Notes: generated by a model not told the origin, from the sequence alone. Numbered from the stretch's first letter, positions 15,937-25,570 are shown. The stretch is DNA of 64,000 nucleotides from Cyanobium sp. PLM2.Bin73 (GCA_007694915.1 REEV01000051.1:39426-103425), one strand, 5' to 3'. Program-made: numbers and translations.

Positions 15937-16992
15937 TTGAGCGCCGCTCAATCCCCCAGGAGTCCTCGCAGCCGTTGGCGGCACACCCTGCTGCTGCTGC
16001 TGCGGCTGGCCGTGATGGGCGTGGGCCTGGGGGTGCTCACCGCCACCGGGCTGCGGCTGCTTGCACCGCGACTGGCCGGGGGCAGCCTGCCCGGCCTCGG
16101 TCAGCTGGCCGAAGCCACGGGCCAGCAGGGCCTGGCCCCGGGCCGCTTCCAGCCCAGACAGGAGCTCACCCAACTCAGCCAGCGCTGGCAGCAGCTGGCC
16201 GCCGCCCAGAAGGACCTCGAGGCCAGCGGCTTCCTGCTGGTGCTCGATGACGGCCGCTTCGCCCAGCTGAACCCCGAGCAGCCGATGCCGGCGGCGAGCT
16301 CAATCAAGACACAGATCCTAGTGGTGGCCCTGGAGGATCTGGACGCGGGCAAGCTCAGCTGGAACGACCCGCTGACGCTCACCCAGGAGCTGGTGGGCGG
16401 CGGGGCCGGCTGGATGGCCACCCGTCCGATCGGCACCCGCTTCCCCTTCTTCGAGGCGGCCACCGAGATGATCCGGATCAGCGACAACAGCGCCACCAAC
16501 CTGGTGATACAGAAGCTGGGCGGCCAGACCGCCGTCAACACCCGTTTCCAGGCCATGGACCTGCCGGCCACCCAGCTCAACAACTGGCTGCCGGACCTCG
16601 ATGGCACCAACACCAGCAGTGCCCGCGACCTGGCCCGCTCCATTGCCCTGGTGGACACCGGCGAGACCCTCAGCCCCCGCGCCCGCGACCATTTCCGGGA
16701 GATCATGGCCAGCTCCCGCACCGATACGATGATCCCTCAGGGTTTGCTGCGGGGCCTGGGGAAGAACGCCGAGGAGCCCGACCCCGAGCTGCTCAGCCTG
16801 GGCGTCAGCGCTCTCAACAAGACCGGCGACATCGGCACCGCCTACGCCGATGCCGCCCTGATCCAGCTGCCCACTGGCCAGCGGGCCGTGGCCGCCTTCA
16901 TGGTCACCGGCCCCTTCAATGATCCCCGTTCCGCCGAACTGATCCGCGCCATGGCCGCGGCCGTGAGCCAGACCCTAGTGGGGCAGCCATGA
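15937..16992 (+). CDS. Class A beta-lactamase-fold serine hydrolase
   Basis: A 351-residue membrane-anchored protein from a TTG start. After a short basic segment and one membrane helix (about 17-45) it has a class A beta-lactamase/penicillin-binding fold. All three motifs are visible: S-x-x-K with Ser121 and Lys124, S-D-N at 182-184, and a K-T-G further on in N-K-T-G-D-I-G. It may be a beta-lactamase or a cell-wall DD-peptidase; picocyanobacteria widely carry such a gene, so a housekeeping wall role is as likely as resistance. Its stop overlaps the next start (ATGA). Confidence 0.85.
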   Translation: MSAAQSPRSPRSRWRHTLLLLLRLAVMGVGLGVLTATGLRLLAPRLAGGSLPGLGQLAEATGQQGLAPGRFQPRQELTQLSQRWQQLAAAQKDLEASGFLLVLDDGRFAQLNPEQPMPAASSIKTQILVVALEDLDAGKLSWNDPLTLTQELVGGGAGWMATRPIGTRFPFFEAATEMIRISDNSATNLVIQKLGGQTAVNTRFQAMDLPATQLNNWLPDLDGTNTSSARDLARSIALVDTGETLSPRARDHFREIMASSRTDTMIPQGLLRGLGKNAEEPDPELLSLGVSALNKTGDIGTAYADAALIQLPTGQRAVAAFMVTGPFNDPRSAELIRAMAAAVSQTLVGQP

Positions 16993-18494
16993 CCCAACCG
17001 CCGATGCTGTCGCGCCCCATGACTCCACACCCGCTCCGCCGCCGAGTCCGGCTGTCCCTACTGCTGGCAGCCGGCAGCCTGCTGCTGTTCCCAGCCCTGA
17101 GCCCGGCTCTGGCCCCCGCCCCGGCGGCCGCCCAGCAGCAGGGCAGCCAGGGCAGCGAACCGCTGCTGCGCCGCCAGACCGTGGCCCCCCTGCCCGGCGC
17201 TCTGGATCAGGTGCTGATGGTCAACGACAACAACCCCGAGCTGATCAGCGGGCCGGGCATCCTGATCTCCACCTTCCCGTCCGCCGGCCGCGGCGTGCCG
17301 GCGGCCCATCTCGATGTGGCCCTCGATGGCCGCTTCGACCTGTTCAGCCACCACGTCTACGCCGGCAGGCCGGAAACCCTCAACTCCACCCTGTGGCTGG
17401 CGGTGGTCGCCCAGCCCCGCGGCGACCGTCCCGTGCAGCTGCGCCTGCTGGAGGGCTCCACGGCCCTCTCCCAGTCACTGGATCCGGCCATGGCCGGGGC
17501 CCCCTTCCTGCCCCTGCCCCCCTTGCTGGCGGAAAGCACCACACCGGCCTGGGCCGGGCCGGGCAGTCGCGTGGCCAGCGAACTCCTGCGTCGTCACCGC
17601 AGCCCCGAAATCCCCCAGGCCTGGACCCTGGAGCCAGGCCAGCCCAGCACCCTGGTGGTGCTGCCCCTGCCGGTGCGGGGGCTCGACCCGCTGCTCAACG
17701 GCCGCAACCTGCAGCTGCGCCTGCACAGCGACGGCCCCGTGAGCCTGGCCACCCTGGCCGCCTTCGGTCCGCTCGATCAGCCACCAGCGGCCGACACCTG
17801 GGCAGCGCTGCTCGACGGCGGCCTCAGCCCCAAGGAGCACGAGCCCACCCCCCGCGGTGCCCCGGGGCGGATGATCTATTCGCGGGTGAGCGGGGTGCAG
17901 GTGGGCAGCGTCTGGCGCGGCACCATCACCAGCCCCGGCCAGGCCTGGCTGCGTGCCGACGCCGCCCCGATCTCCTGGCCGATCGCCTCGCTTGAGCGCG
18001 GCCGGCTGGGCACCGAACAGGTGCAGACCGCCGAACTGAAGGCCTTCTACCCCGGCACCGCCTGGGCCGCCCACGGCAACTACGGGGTGGAGTACGACGT
18101 CACCATTCCCCTGCGCAACACCGGAGCGGAACCGGTGCAGCTGCAGCTGGCGTTCGAGTCGCCGATCAAGACCGATCCGCCCCTCGGCGGCCTGCGCTTC
18201 AACACCACCCCGGTGCGATCGGTGATGTTCCGCGGGCCGATCGAAGTGGCCGGGCTGGATGCCATCGGCGGCCGGCCGGCGGGACGGCGCCGCTTCCACC
18301 TGGTGCAGCGGGCCGGGGACCAGAGCGAGCCCCTGGGGACGGTGAGCTTGGCCCCGGGGGCCACCCGCAACCTGCGGGTGCGGCTGATCTATCCGGCCGA
18401 CGCCACCCCGCCCCAGGTGCTGAGCCTGCTGCCCGTGAGCGCCAGCGCAGCTGTGAAACAATCGGCCCCTCAGCCAGCCAGCAGCACGCCGTGA
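16989..18494 (+). CDS. DUF3370 domain exported protein
   Basis: A 501-residue exported protein of the cyanobacterial DUF3370 family, function unknown. An Arg-rich N-terminus and a long hydrophobic signal (residues 20-48) are followed by a beta-rich protein with conserved stretches such as L-M-V-N-D-N-N-P-E and N-Y-G-V-E-Y-D. It is joined at both ends by 4-bp overlaps: ATGA with the beta-lactamase-fold gene and GTGA with chlI. The coupling is probably genome compaction rather than shared function. Confidence 0.85.
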   Translation: MTQPPMLSRPMTPHPLRRRVRLSLLLAAGSLLLFPALSPALAPAPAAAQQQGSQGSEPLLRRQTVAPLPGALDQVLMVNDNNPELISGPGILISTFPSAGRGVPAAHLDVALDGRFDLFSHHVYAGRPETLNSTLWLAVVAQPRGDRPVQLRLLEGSTALSQSLDPAMAGAPFLPLPPLLAESTTPAWAGPGSRVASELLRRHRSPEIPQAWTLEPGQPSTLVVLPLPVRGLDPLLNGRNLQLRLHSDGPVSLATLAAFGPLDQPPAADTWAALLDGGLSPKEHEPTPRGAPGRMIYSRVSGVQVGSVWRGTITSPGQAWLRADAAPISWPIASLERGRLGTEQVQTAELKAFYPGTAWAAHGNYGVEYDVTIPLRNTGAEPVQLQLAFESPIKTDPPLGGLRFNTTPVRSVMFRGPIEVAGLDAIGGRPAGRRRFHLVQRAGDQSEPLGTVSLAPGATRNLRVRLIYPADATPPQVLSLLPVSASAAVKQSAPQPASSTP

Positions 18495-19579
18495 CGCCAG
18501 TCCGCCAGCGCCGGGTCTTCCCCTTCACCGCAATTGTGGGTCAGGAGGAGATGAAGCTGGCTCTCCTGCTCAACGTGATCGATCCCCGCATCGGCGGCGT
18601 GATGATCATGGGCGACCGGGGAACGGGCAAGAGCACCGCGATCCGCGCCCTGGCCGATCTGCTGCCCCAGATCGAGGTGGTGAGCGGTGATCCCTACAAC
18701 AGCTCCCCCAGCGATCCCGACCTCCAGAGCGAGGAGGTGCGTCAGCGCCTGGAGCGGGGGGAGGAGCTGGTGGCGGAGCAGCGCCAGGTGCCGATGGTGG
18801 ACCTGCCCCTGGGGGCCACGGAAGATCGCCTCTGCGGCACGATCGATATCGAAAAGGCCCTCAGCGAGGGCGTGCGGGCCTTTGAGCCGGGCCTGCTGGC
18901 CAAGGCCAACCGCGGCCTGCTCTACGTGGACGAGGTGAACCTGCTCGACGACCACCTGGTGGACGTGCTGCTGGATTCGGCCGCCTCGGGCTGGAACACT
19001 GTGGAGCGGGAGGGCGTTAGCGTACGTCACCCGGCCCGCTTCGTGCTGATCGGCTCCGGCAACCCTGAGGAAGGCGAGCTGCGCCCCCAGCTGCTCGATC
19101 GCTTCGGCATGAGCGTGGAGGTGCGCACCGTGCGCGACCCCGAGCTGCGCGTGCAGGTGGTGGATCAACGCACCGCCTTCGACAACGACCCCGACAGCTT
19201 CAACAGTTCCGTGCAGCCCAACCAGGACGCCCTCCAGGCCCGGGTGGTGGAGGCCCAGGAGCGGCTGGGCAAGGTGCAGATCGACGACGACCTGCGCATC
19301 CGCATCTCCGCGATCTGCGGCGAACTGGATGTGGACGGCCTGCGCGGCGACATCGTCACCAACCGGGCCGCCCGCGCCCTGGCGGCCTTCGAGGGCCGCA
19401 GTGAGGTGAGCGAAGTCGACGTGGCCCGGGTGGTGGCCTGCTGCCTGCGCCACCGCCTGCGCAAGGATCCGCTGGAGCAGATCGACTCCGGCGACCGGGT
19501 GGTGAAGGTGTTCTGCAAGGTGTTCGAGCGGCCCGAAGCAGCCGACCGCAGAGACTTCGAGCTGGCCCTCGCCGCCTGA
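18491..19579 (+). CDS. chlI: Magnesium chelatase ATPase subunit I
   Basis: A 362-residue AAA+ ATPase that, with ChlD and ChlH, inserts Mg2+ into protoporphyrin IX, the first committed step of chlorophyll synthesis. Walker A is G-D-R-G-T-G-K-S at 41-48; Walker B (L-Y-V-D-E-V-N-L-L) and the sensor and arginine-finger segments ([13 protein letters not shown]) are intact. Length is normal. The GTG start overlaps the upstream stop. ruvC follows after 29 bases. Confidence 0.97.
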   Translation: MTPVRQRRVFPFTAIVGQEEMKLALLLNVIDPRIGGVMIMGDRGTGKSTAIRALADLLPQIEVVSGDPYNSSPSDPDLQSEEVRQRLERGEELVAEQRQVPMVDLPLGATEDRLCGTIDIEKALSEGVRAFEPGLLAKANRGLLYVDEVNLLDDHLVDVLLDSAASGWNTVEREGVSVRHPARFVLIGSGNPEEGELRPQLLDRFGMSVEVRTVRDPELRVQVVDQRTAFDNDPDSFNSSVQPNQDALQARVVEAQERLGKVQIDDDLRIRISAICGELDVDGLRGDIVTNRAARALAAFEGRSEVSEVDVARVVACCLRHRLRKDPLEQIDSGDRVVKVFCKVFERPEAADRRDFELALAA

Positions 19580-19608
19580 GGGCCCCGGGGGCTGATGGGG
19601 AGCCCCTG

Positions 19609-20079
19609 ATGCGCATCCTCGGCATTGACCCCGGCCTGGCGCGGGTGGGCTACGGCGTGATCGAGATCGATCCCCGGCAGGGCCGCCAGAGCCTGCTCGA
19701 CTGCGGCATCCTGCGCACCGACCCGGGCCGCAGTGAGGGGGAGCGGATGGTGGAGATCAGCCGCGATCTGCGCCAGCTGGTGCGCAGCTGGCGGCCCCGG
19801 CTGGCGGTGGTGGAGAAGTTCTTCTTCTACCGCTCCAGCACCACCATTGCCGTGGTGCAGGCCCGGGGCGTGCTGCTGATGACCCTGGCCCGCCTGCAGG
19901 TGCCGGTGGTGGAGTTCCCGCCCATGCAGATCAAGCAGGCCCTCACCGGCAACGGCCACGCCGACAAGCAGGAGGTGCTGGAGGCGGTGATGCGCGAGCT
20001 GCAGCTGGCATGCCCGCCACGGCCCGACGATGCCGCCGACGCCCTGGCCGCCGCCCTCACCGGCTGGTTCCAGCGCTGA
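19609..20079 (+). CDS. ruvC: Holliday junction endonuclease RuvC
   Basis: A 156-residue resolvase that cuts Holliday junctions with RuvAB. The opening M-R-I-L-G-I-D-P-G-L contains the first catalytic Asp (Asp7). The V-V-E-K-F-F-F-Y segment carries the catalytic Glu, and the C-terminal D-D-A-A-D-A-L-A-A-A carries the last acidic pair. Length is standard. It is followed five bases later by the 5-FTHF cyclo-ligase gene. Confidence 0.96.
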   Translation: MRILGIDPGLARVGYGVIEIDPRQGRQSLLDCGILRTDPGRSEGERMVEISRDLRQLVRSWRPRLAVVEKFFFYRSSTTIAVVQARGVLLMTLARLQVPVVEFPPMQIKQALTGNGHADKQEVLEAVMRELQLACPPRPDDAADALAAALTGWFQR

Positions 20080-20084
20080 GCGCC

Positions 20085-20801
20085 ATGGACGGACCCCACA
20101 CCCCTCCTGACAACGCCGGCGCCGCCACCAAGCAGGCCCTGCGGCGGCGGTTGCGGGCGTTGCGCGAGCAGCTGCTGCCGGACCTCGAGCCGGCGATCCG
20201 CGCCCAGGTGCAGCGGGTGCTGGAGAGGCACCTGGACGGGCCGGGCCGGGTGGGCCTCTACTGGCCCCTGGCCGGCGAGATCGACCTGCGCCCCCTGGCC
20301 GATCAGCCCGCCCTGGCCGGCCGGCTGGCCTTGCCCGCCATTGCCGGCGAACGCCTGCACTACCGCCCCTGGCAGCCGGCCCAGGCCCTGCAGGGCGACG
20401 CCTGCGACATCCCCGCCCCACCGCCGGCGGCGGGCGAGCTGGCGGCCGGAGACCTGGCCGTGCTGCTGGTGCCGGCCCTGGCGATCGATCGCCGGGGACT
20501 GCGGCTCGGCTACGGCGGCGGCTGGTACGACCGCCTGCGCAGCGGCTCCGAATGGCGCCGGGTGCCGGCCCTGGCTGTGCTGCCCTCCGGCTGCCTGCTG
20601 GAGCGGCTGCCGGCGGATCCCTGGGATGTGCCCCTCGACGGCTGGATCAGCGAGCTGGGCCTGGGCGAGCCCCCATCGCCATCCCAATCCGGTCCAGCCC
20701 AGAGCCCTCCATCACAATCTTGTTCACAAACCGGGCCTGATCCCCTCGGCCCCGGTGCACCTTTGCGAGGATCGCGCCCAGTGCACAGGCGGTCGCCGTG
20801 A
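20085..20801 (+). CDS. 5-formyltetrahydrofolate cyclo-ligase
   Basis: A 238-residue enzyme that recycles 5-formyl-THF to 5,10-methenyl-THF using ATP. It shows the N-terminal basic helix (K-Q-A-L-R-R-R-L-R-A-L-R), V-G-L-Y-W-P and the family signature L-G-Y-G-G-G-W-Y-D-R. The last 35 residues are a Ser/Pro/Gln-rich tail beyond the normal end of the fold, overlapping the region just before the next gene by GTGA. An in-frame ATG inside ruvC is rejected as start. Confidence 0.9.
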   Translation: MDGPHTPPDNAGAATKQALRRRLRALREQLLPDLEPAIRAQVQRVLERHLDGPGRVGLYWPLAGEIDLRPLADQPALAGRLALPAIAGERLHYRPWQPAQALQGDACDIPAPPPAAGELAAGDLAVLLVPALAIDRRGLRLGYGGGWYDRLRSGSEWRRVPALAVLPSGCLLERLPADPWDVPLDGWISELGLGEPPSPSQSGPAQSPPSQSCSQTGPDPLGPGAPLRGSRPVHRRSP

Positions 20802-21025
20802 ATCTGTCCCCTCACCGTTCGGACATCTCCCTCAGCGTCGCCCCCACCAGCTCCTTCTCCGCCTCCAGCAGCTCCTTCTCTGCCCCCACCGCCGCCGAAC
20901 GGGTGCTGGCCGCCGAGCTGCAGGCCCGCGAGGAGGCCCACGACGCCCTCTCGATGATGGTGACCTCGATGGCGCGCATGGTGCAGGCGGGCAAGACGCG
21001 CGACAGTCGCTGGAAGGACAGCTGA
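20798..21025 (+). CDS. Small hypothetical protein
   Basis: A 75-residue protein with a Ser-rich N-terminus (residues 8-30) and a compact helical C-terminus rich in Met and Ala (M-M-V-T-S-M-A-R-M-V-Q). No family is recognised. The GTG start overlaps the preceding stop by 4 bp. The stop is 14 bases before the next ATG, and nothing in the region argues for another reading. The Ser-rich part may be leader sequence if translation starts later. Confidence 0.5.
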   Translation: MNLSPHRSDISLSVAPTSSFSASSSSFSAPTAAERVLAAELQAREEAHDALSMMVTSMARMVQAGKTRDSRWKDS

Positions 21026-21039
21026 TCAACCCTCTCCCG

Positions 21040-21633
21040 ATGACCGCATCCACCGCCCGGCAGCGGCCATGGCTGCCGATCAAGGCCCTGATCAAGGTGC
21101 TGATGGCCTCGGCCCCTCTGGCGCTGGGGACCGTTCTCCTGGGGTGGAGCACCTCCCCCCCAGCCCGGGCCCACGCGATCGAAAGCAGCCTGGAACACCT
21201 CAGCCAGCAGACTGAGAGCTTCGCCGCCGAGCTGGAACTGAACAGCCGCTTCAGCACAGGCGAACCCGTCGATGCGGCCACCGTGCGGCTGCTCCCCCCC
21301 GAGGGGCCGGGGATCGAACTGGGGCGCACCGATGCCGAGGGGCGCCTGCGCTTTACCCTGCCCGATGCCGCTGCTGCTGATTGGGAGCTGCAGGTGGACG
21401 CGGGACCCGGCCACCGCGACTACCTGGAACTGGCGGAGGCGGGCGCCGCGCCGGCCCTGGCGGCAAGCCCCACGCCACCGGCGGCCTGGCGGCGCACAGC
21501 CCTCGGGCGGCTGCTGGCCCACCGGCCCGGTGGCGTGCAACAGCCACTGCTGGGAAGCCTGGCCAAGGGTGGGGTGATGGTGGGGCTCGGCGCCGCCGGC
21601 GCCCTGCTGCTGGCCCGCCGCCGCCGGCACTGA
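21040..21633 (+). CDS. Exported membrane-anchored protein with carboxypeptidase-regulatory-like fold
   Basis: A 197-residue protein. It has a signal segment (about residues 12-45, ending near A-R-A-H-A), then a predicted coiled-helix stretch (L-E-H-L-S-Q-Q-T-E-S-F). A beta-sandwich-like part (A-T-V-R-L-L-P-P ... G-R-T-D-A-E-G-R-L-R-F-T-L) resembles carboxypeptidase-regulatory-like or nickel/cobalt-uptake accessory domains. A C-terminal membrane helix ends in R-R-R-R-H, so the bulk should face the periplasm. A role in metal uptake is only a guess. It abuts sufE with no gap. Confidence 0.65.
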   Translation: MTASTARQRPWLPIKALIKVLMASAPLALGTVLLGWSTSPPARAHAIESSLEHLSQQTESFAAELELNSRFSTGEPVDAATVRLLPPEGPGIELGRTDAEGRLRFTLPDAAAADWELQVDAGPGHRDYLELAEAGAAPALAASPTPPAAWRRTALGRLLAHRPGGVQQPLLGSLAKGGVMVGLGAAGALLLARRRRH

Positions 21634-22068
21634 ATGGCTGCCCCCCGCCCCATCGCCACGGGCAGCGAAGCCCTCGATCGCATCGTCGAGCGCCTGGCCG
21701 GCAGCACCGACCCGCGCCGCCGCTACGAATACGTGCTCTGGCTGGCCAAGAAACTGGAGCCCCTGCCTGAGGAGTTCCGCAACGACGCCTTCAAGGTGAA
21801 GGGCTGCGTGTCCCAGGTGTACGTGGTGGGGGAGCTGCAGAACGGCACCCTGCACTGGCGGGGCGATTCCGACGCCGCCATCACCAAGGGCCTGCTGGCC
21901 CTGCTGATCGAAGGGCTCGAAGGGCTCACCCCCGAGCAGGCCAGCACCATCGATCCCGGATTCATCGCCGCCACCGGCCTGCAGGCCAGCCTCACCCCGT
22001 CGCGGGCTAATGGTTTCCTGAACATCCTGCGGATGATGCAGGGGCAGGCCAGGGCTCTGGCGGTCTGA
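21634..22068 (+). CDS. sufE: Sulfur-acceptor protein SufE
   Basis: A 144-residue SufE, which takes persulfide sulfur from the cysteine desulfurase SufS for Fe-S cluster assembly. The acceptor Cys58 lies in the conserved K-G-C-V-S-Q-V-Y. The N-terminal helix (R-Y-E-Y-V-L-W-L-A-K-K-L) and the C-terminal R-x-N-G-F-L-N-I-L are typical. The start directly follows the stop of the upstream gene. The homoserine dehydrogenase gene follows after 34 bases. Confidence 0.95.
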   Translation: MAAPRPIATGSEALDRIVERLAGSTDPRRRYEYVLWLAKKLEPLPEEFRNDAFKVKGCVSQVYVVGELQNGTLHWRGDSDAAITKGLLALLIEGLEGLTPEQASTIDPGFIAATGLQASLTPSRANGFLNILRMMQGQARALAV

Positions 22069-22102
22069 TTTCTAGGATCGGCCTTCTGCGCGCTTCCAGC
22101 CC

Positions 22103-23452
22103 ATGACGATCGGCATCGGCCTGCTCGGCCTCGGCACGGTGGGAGCAGGGGTTGCCGAGATCCTCGCCAACCCGGAAGGACGCCATCCGCTGGTGGCGGA
22201 GCTGGCACTGCGACGGGTGGCGGTGCGCGACCTGGCGCGGCCGCGGGCGGTGCCGGTGGCCGCTGAGCTGCTCACCACCCAGGCGGAGGCGGTGGTGGAC
22301 GATCCGGCGGTGGACATCGTGGTGGAGGTTCTCGGGGGGCTGGAGCCCGCCCGCTCCCTGATCCTGCGGGCCATCGCCGCCGGCAAGCCCGTGGTCACGG
22401 CCAACAAGGCGGTGATCGCCCGCCACGGGGAGGAGATCGCCGCCGCCGCCGCCGCCGCCGGGGTGTACGTGCTGCTGGAGGCGGCGGTGGGCGGCGGCAT
22501 CCCGATCATCGAACCGCTGAAGCAGTCGCTCGGAGCCAACCGCATCGACCGGGTGAGCGGCATCATCAACGGCACCACCAACTACATCCTCAGCCGCATG
22601 GCCGCTGAGGGTGCCGACTACGGGGCTGTGCTTGCCGACGCCCAGCGCCTTGGCTACGCCGAAGCCGATCCGGCCGCCGATGTGCAGGGCGCCGACGCCG
22701 CCGACAAGATCGCCATCCTCACGGGCCTGGCCTACGGAGGCTCGGTGCCGCGGCAGGCGATCCCCACCGAGGGCATCGACCGGCTCGACGCCCGCGATGT
22801 GGCCTATGCCGACAAGCTCGGCTACGTGGTGAAGCTGCTCGCCGTGGCTCAGCGCATCGACAGCCAGCCCGGCGGTGGTGACAAGGCCAGCGGCGATCCG
22901 GACGCGGTGCTGCTCGATGTGCGGGTGCATCCCACCCTGCTGCCCCGCAGTCACCCGCTGGCGGGGGTGAACGGGGTGTTCAACGCCATCTTGGTGGAGG
23001 GCGATCCGGTGGGCCAGGTGATGTTCTACGGCCCGGGAGCCGGGGCGGGGCCCACGGCCTCAGCGGTGGTGGCCGACATCCTCAACATCGCCGGCATACG
23101 GCAGGCCACCCTCCCTGCGGGCTCAGCCGGGGGGCCGGTGGGCCTCGACCCCCTGCTGGCGGCCGGCAGCTGGCGCCGGTGCCGCCTCATCGACGGCGCC
23201 CTCACCACCCACCGCAACTACGTGCGCCTGCGCACCAGCGACGAAGCTGGGGTGATCGGGCGCATCGGCACCTGCTTCGGGGAGGCGGGGGTGTCGATCC
23301 AGTCGATCGTGCAGTTCGAAGCCCACAGCGACGCCGCCGAGATCGTGGTGATCACGCACGAGGTGCTGGAGGAGCGGTTCCGGCAGGCCCTCGATGCCAT
23401 CGCCGCCCTGGCCGAGGTGCAGGGGGTGGCCGCCTGCCTGCGCACGCTCTGA
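22103..23452 (+). CDS. hom: Homoserine dehydrogenase
   Basis: A 449-residue enzyme that reduces aspartate semialdehyde to homoserine, feeding threonine and methionine synthesis. The NAD(P) site G-L-G-T-V-G-A-G is at the N-terminus. Substrate motifs T-A-N-K-A-V-I-A and G-I-I-N-G-T-T-N-Y are present. A C-terminal ACT domain (from about residue 370, R-L-R-T-S-D-E-A-G-V-I-G) implies amino-acid feedback control. Full length, no anomalies. Confidence 0.96.
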   Translation: MTIGIGLLGLGTVGAGVAEILANPEGRHPLVAELALRRVAVRDLARPRAVPVAAELLTTQAEAVVDDPAVDIVVEVLGGLEPARSLILRAIAAGKPVVTANKAVIARHGEEIAAAAAAAGVYVLLEAAVGGGIPIIEPLKQSLGANRIDRVSGIINGTTNYILSRMAAEGADYGAVLADAQRLGYAEADPAADVQGADAADKIAILTGLAYGGSVPRQAIPTEGIDRLDARDVAYADKLGYVVKLLAVAQRIDSQPGGGDKASGDPDAVLLDVRVHPTLLPRSHPLAGVNGVFNAILVEGDPVGQVMFYGPGAGAGPTASAVVADILNIAGIRQATLPAGSAGGPVGLDPLLAAGSWRRCRLIDGALTTHRNYVRLRTSDEAGVIGRIGTCFGEAGVSIQSIVQFEAHSDAAEIVVITHEVLEERFRQALDAIAALAEVQGVAACLRTL

Positions 23453-23650
23453 GCAGGAGCAGGGCCGGGCTGCCGCTTGGTGCGCAAACCGGCATCAGGG
23501 GGATGCGCGTCCACCGGGAAGCGGCACCATGCCTTCAGTTCGATTCAAAAGGAATCCTTAAGCCGCGTCTCCTCCAGCCGGGTCGCGCCGCCAACGCCCG
23601 CATCGCTAGGACAGAACCAACCCGGCCTGTCCCCCATGCCGTCCCTCCGC

Positions 23651-23680
23651 TTCATGAAGCACTTCATGAGACGTTCATGA
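23651..23680. promoter_or_regulatory. TTCATGA repeats with an 8-bp inverted repeat
   Basis: TTCATGA occurs at 23651, 23663 and 23674. The first two build a perfect inverted repeat, TCATGAAG (23652-23659) and CTTCATGA (23662-23669), 2 bases apart. The third copy contains the start codon of the next small gene. The rest of the gap 23453-23650 shows AAGGA-A-TCCTT near 23551 and nothing else clear. A regulator-binding site or translational control element is possible. Confidence 0.5.
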
Positions 23681-23889
23681 CCAGCCTTTCCTGCAGCCAT
23701 CCCCACACCGCCCTCAGCCAGGGCGACTGTGTGCGGATTCAGGCCGATGATCAGCTGTACCAGGTGATCGGCATCGACGATCGCCACAACCGCTGCTGGT
23801 TGCGCCGCTGGCCCCTGGCCCGCCACGGCTCCCAAGTCTTTGAAATTTCCCTGCAGCAGGTGCGGCCTCTCAGGCCCCACCACTCTTGA
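23677..23889 (+). CDS. Small hypothetical protein, SH3/KOW-like pattern
   Basis: A 70-residue soluble protein. After a short N-terminus the sequence alternates short beta-like runs (D-C-V-R-I-Q, Q-L-Y-Q-V-I-G-I-D, C-W-L-R-R-W-P) in a pattern like a small SH3-type barrel, ending F-E-I-S-L-Q-Q-V-R-P-L. No named family is recognised. The ATG at 23677 lies within a TTCATGA repeat and lacks a good Shine-Dalgarno site; two ATGs upstream are in another frame. Confidence 0.6.
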   Translation: MTSLSCSHPHTALSQGDCVRIQADDQLYQVIGIDDRHNRCWLRRWPLARHGSQVFEISLQQVRPLRPHHS

Positions 23890-23968
23890 ATGGCGGCGCT
23901 CTGCTGACCCCTCGCCCTTGCTCCGGTCGTTGCGGCTGACTCCACCGTTGCGGCTGCCGCCACGGCTG

Positions 23969-25570
23969 ATGTGCACCCATTGGCTCCCGCTCCTGGCCGC
24001 CGCCCTGGTGCTTGCCGGCTGCCGCGGGGCGGACGGCCCGGGTGCAGCCGCGCCTCCCCAACCCTCCCGCAGCAGGCCGGGTAGCGATCTGGTGGTGGCC
24101 ACCAGCGCCAGGGTGGGCTCGGTGGACCCGGTGCGGGCGTCCACCTTCGGAGCGACCCAGCTGCTCAGCGCCCTCGGCGATCCCCTCTACCGCCTGGGTG
24201 ATGACGGCAGCGTGCAGCCGGCCCTTGCCGCCGACGTTCCTCGCGTCAGTTCGGACGGCCTGACGGTGACCATCCCCCTGCGCCGCGATGTGCTGTTCCA
24301 CGACGGCACCCGCTTCGATGCCGACGCCATGGTGTTCAGCCTGGAGCGCTTCCTGGCGATCGGCACCCTCAGCTACCTGCTCGACGAGCGCATCGAGGCC
24401 GTGCGGGCCAGCGGCTCCCACGAGCTGGAGTTGCGGCTCAGGCGCCCCACCACGGTGCTGCCCCAGCTGCTCAGCACCATCAACCTCACCCCCGTCTCGC
24501 CCAAGGCCTACCGAGACCACAGCGATCGCGCCCTCAGTGACCGCTTCGTGGGCACCGGGCCCTACCGGTTGAGCTTCTTCAGCGACCAGCAGCAGCGCCT
24601 GGAGCCCTTCGAGCGCTACTGGGGCGAGCGGCCCCGGAACGCGGGCATCGTGCTGGTGAGCCTTGGCAACTCCACCGCCCTGTTCGGCGCCATGGGCAGC
24701 GGAGAGGTGGATGTGCTGCTCTCCACCGGCCTACACGAAGACCACCAGCAGGCCCTGGAGCGCCGCGCCGAACAGGGGGATCTGCGGGAGGGCCAGGGTC
24801 CGGCCCTGGAGATCGGCTACATCACCCTGCACACCCAGCAACCGCCCTTCCGCGATCCCGCCCTGCGCCAGGCCCTGGCCCACAGCCTCGATCGCCAGCT
24901 GATCAGCGAACGGGTCAGCCAGGGCCTGCGCAGCCCCCTGCGCGACCTGGTGCCTCCGGCGGTGAGCGGCACAACACGGCAGATCTGGCCCGCCTACAGC
25001 CCCGACACGGCCCGCAAACTGTTCCGCCAGGCGGGCTATTGCGACGGCACGGTGCTGGAGTTGCCGCTCACCTTCCGTTCCAACATCCCCTCCGACCGCC
25101 TCATGGTGCTCACCTGGCAGGCCCAGCTGGCCCGCGATCTCGGCGACTGCATCGTGCTGCAGCCCAACGGCATGGAATCCACCACCGTGTACCGGCAGCT
25201 GGGCGAGGGGGCCTTCGCGGCCGTCATGCTCGACTGGCGCGGCGCGGTACGCGATCCGGAGGCCTACCTGTTTCCCCTGCTCAGCTGCAGCGAAGCCGAG
25301 GGCGAGCACTGCCTCAGGGGTGAAAGCGCCCTGAGCGGCAGCTTCTGGACCGCCCCCGGGCTGCAGGAGGAGCTGCTGCGCAGCGAGGCGCTGGCCGGCG
25401 CTGAGCGCCTGGCGCTGCTGCAGCGCATCGAGGAGCGCACCGCCGCGGCAGCGCCCTACCTGCCCCTCTGGCTGGTGACGCCGCGGGCCTGGGCCCAGCC
25501 CGGCCTGGCCACGCCCCGCTTCGACGGCAACGGCCGGCTGCTGCTGCAGGATCTGCAGCGCCTGCCATGA
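23969..25570 (+). CDS. ABC transporter substrate-binding lipoprotein, oligopeptide/nickel type
   Basis: A 533-residue family-5 solute-binding protein. A short signal ends in the lipobox L-A-G-C with Cys18, so it is lipid-anchored. The body has family-5 features (A-D-A-M-V-F-S-L-E-R-F, G-T-G-P-Y-R, R-Q-A-L-A-H-S-L-D-R). It should deliver peptides or similar ligands to the permease encoded directly downstream, whose start overlaps its stop (ATGA). An upstream in-frame ATG at 23840 is rejected because it overlaps the previous gene and lacks a signal. Confidence 0.88.
   Translation: MCTHWLPLLAAALVLAGCRGADGPGAAAPPQPSRSRPGSDLVVATSARVGSVDPVRASTFGATQLLSALGDPLYRLGDDGSVQPALAADVPRVSSDGLTVTIPLRRDVLFHDGTRFDADAMVFSLERFLAIGTLSYLLDERIEAVRASGSHELELRLRRPTTVLPQLLSTINLTPVSPKAYRDHSDRALSDRFVGTGPYRLSFFSDQQQRLEPFERYWGERPRNAGIVLVSLGNSTALFGAMGSGEVDVLLSTGLHEDHQQALERRAEQGDLREGQGPALEIGYITLHTQQPPFRDPALRQALAHSLDRQLISERVSQGLRSPLRDLVPPAVSGTTRQIWPAYSPDTARKLFRQAGYCDGTVLELPLTFRSNIPSDRLMVLTWQAQLARDLGDCIVLQPNGMESTTVYRQLGEGAFAAVMLDWRGAVRDPEAYLFPLLSCSEAEGEHCLRGESALSGSFWTAPGLQEELLRSEALAGAERLALLQRIEERTAAAAPYLPLWLVTPRAWAQPGLATPRFDGNGRLLLQDLQRLP

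Noticed and set aside
23477..23680. Short frame ending M-K-H-F-M-R-R-S that overlaps the next ATG
   Set aside because: It has no ribosome site or recognisable composition; the ATGs come from the TTCATGA repeats.
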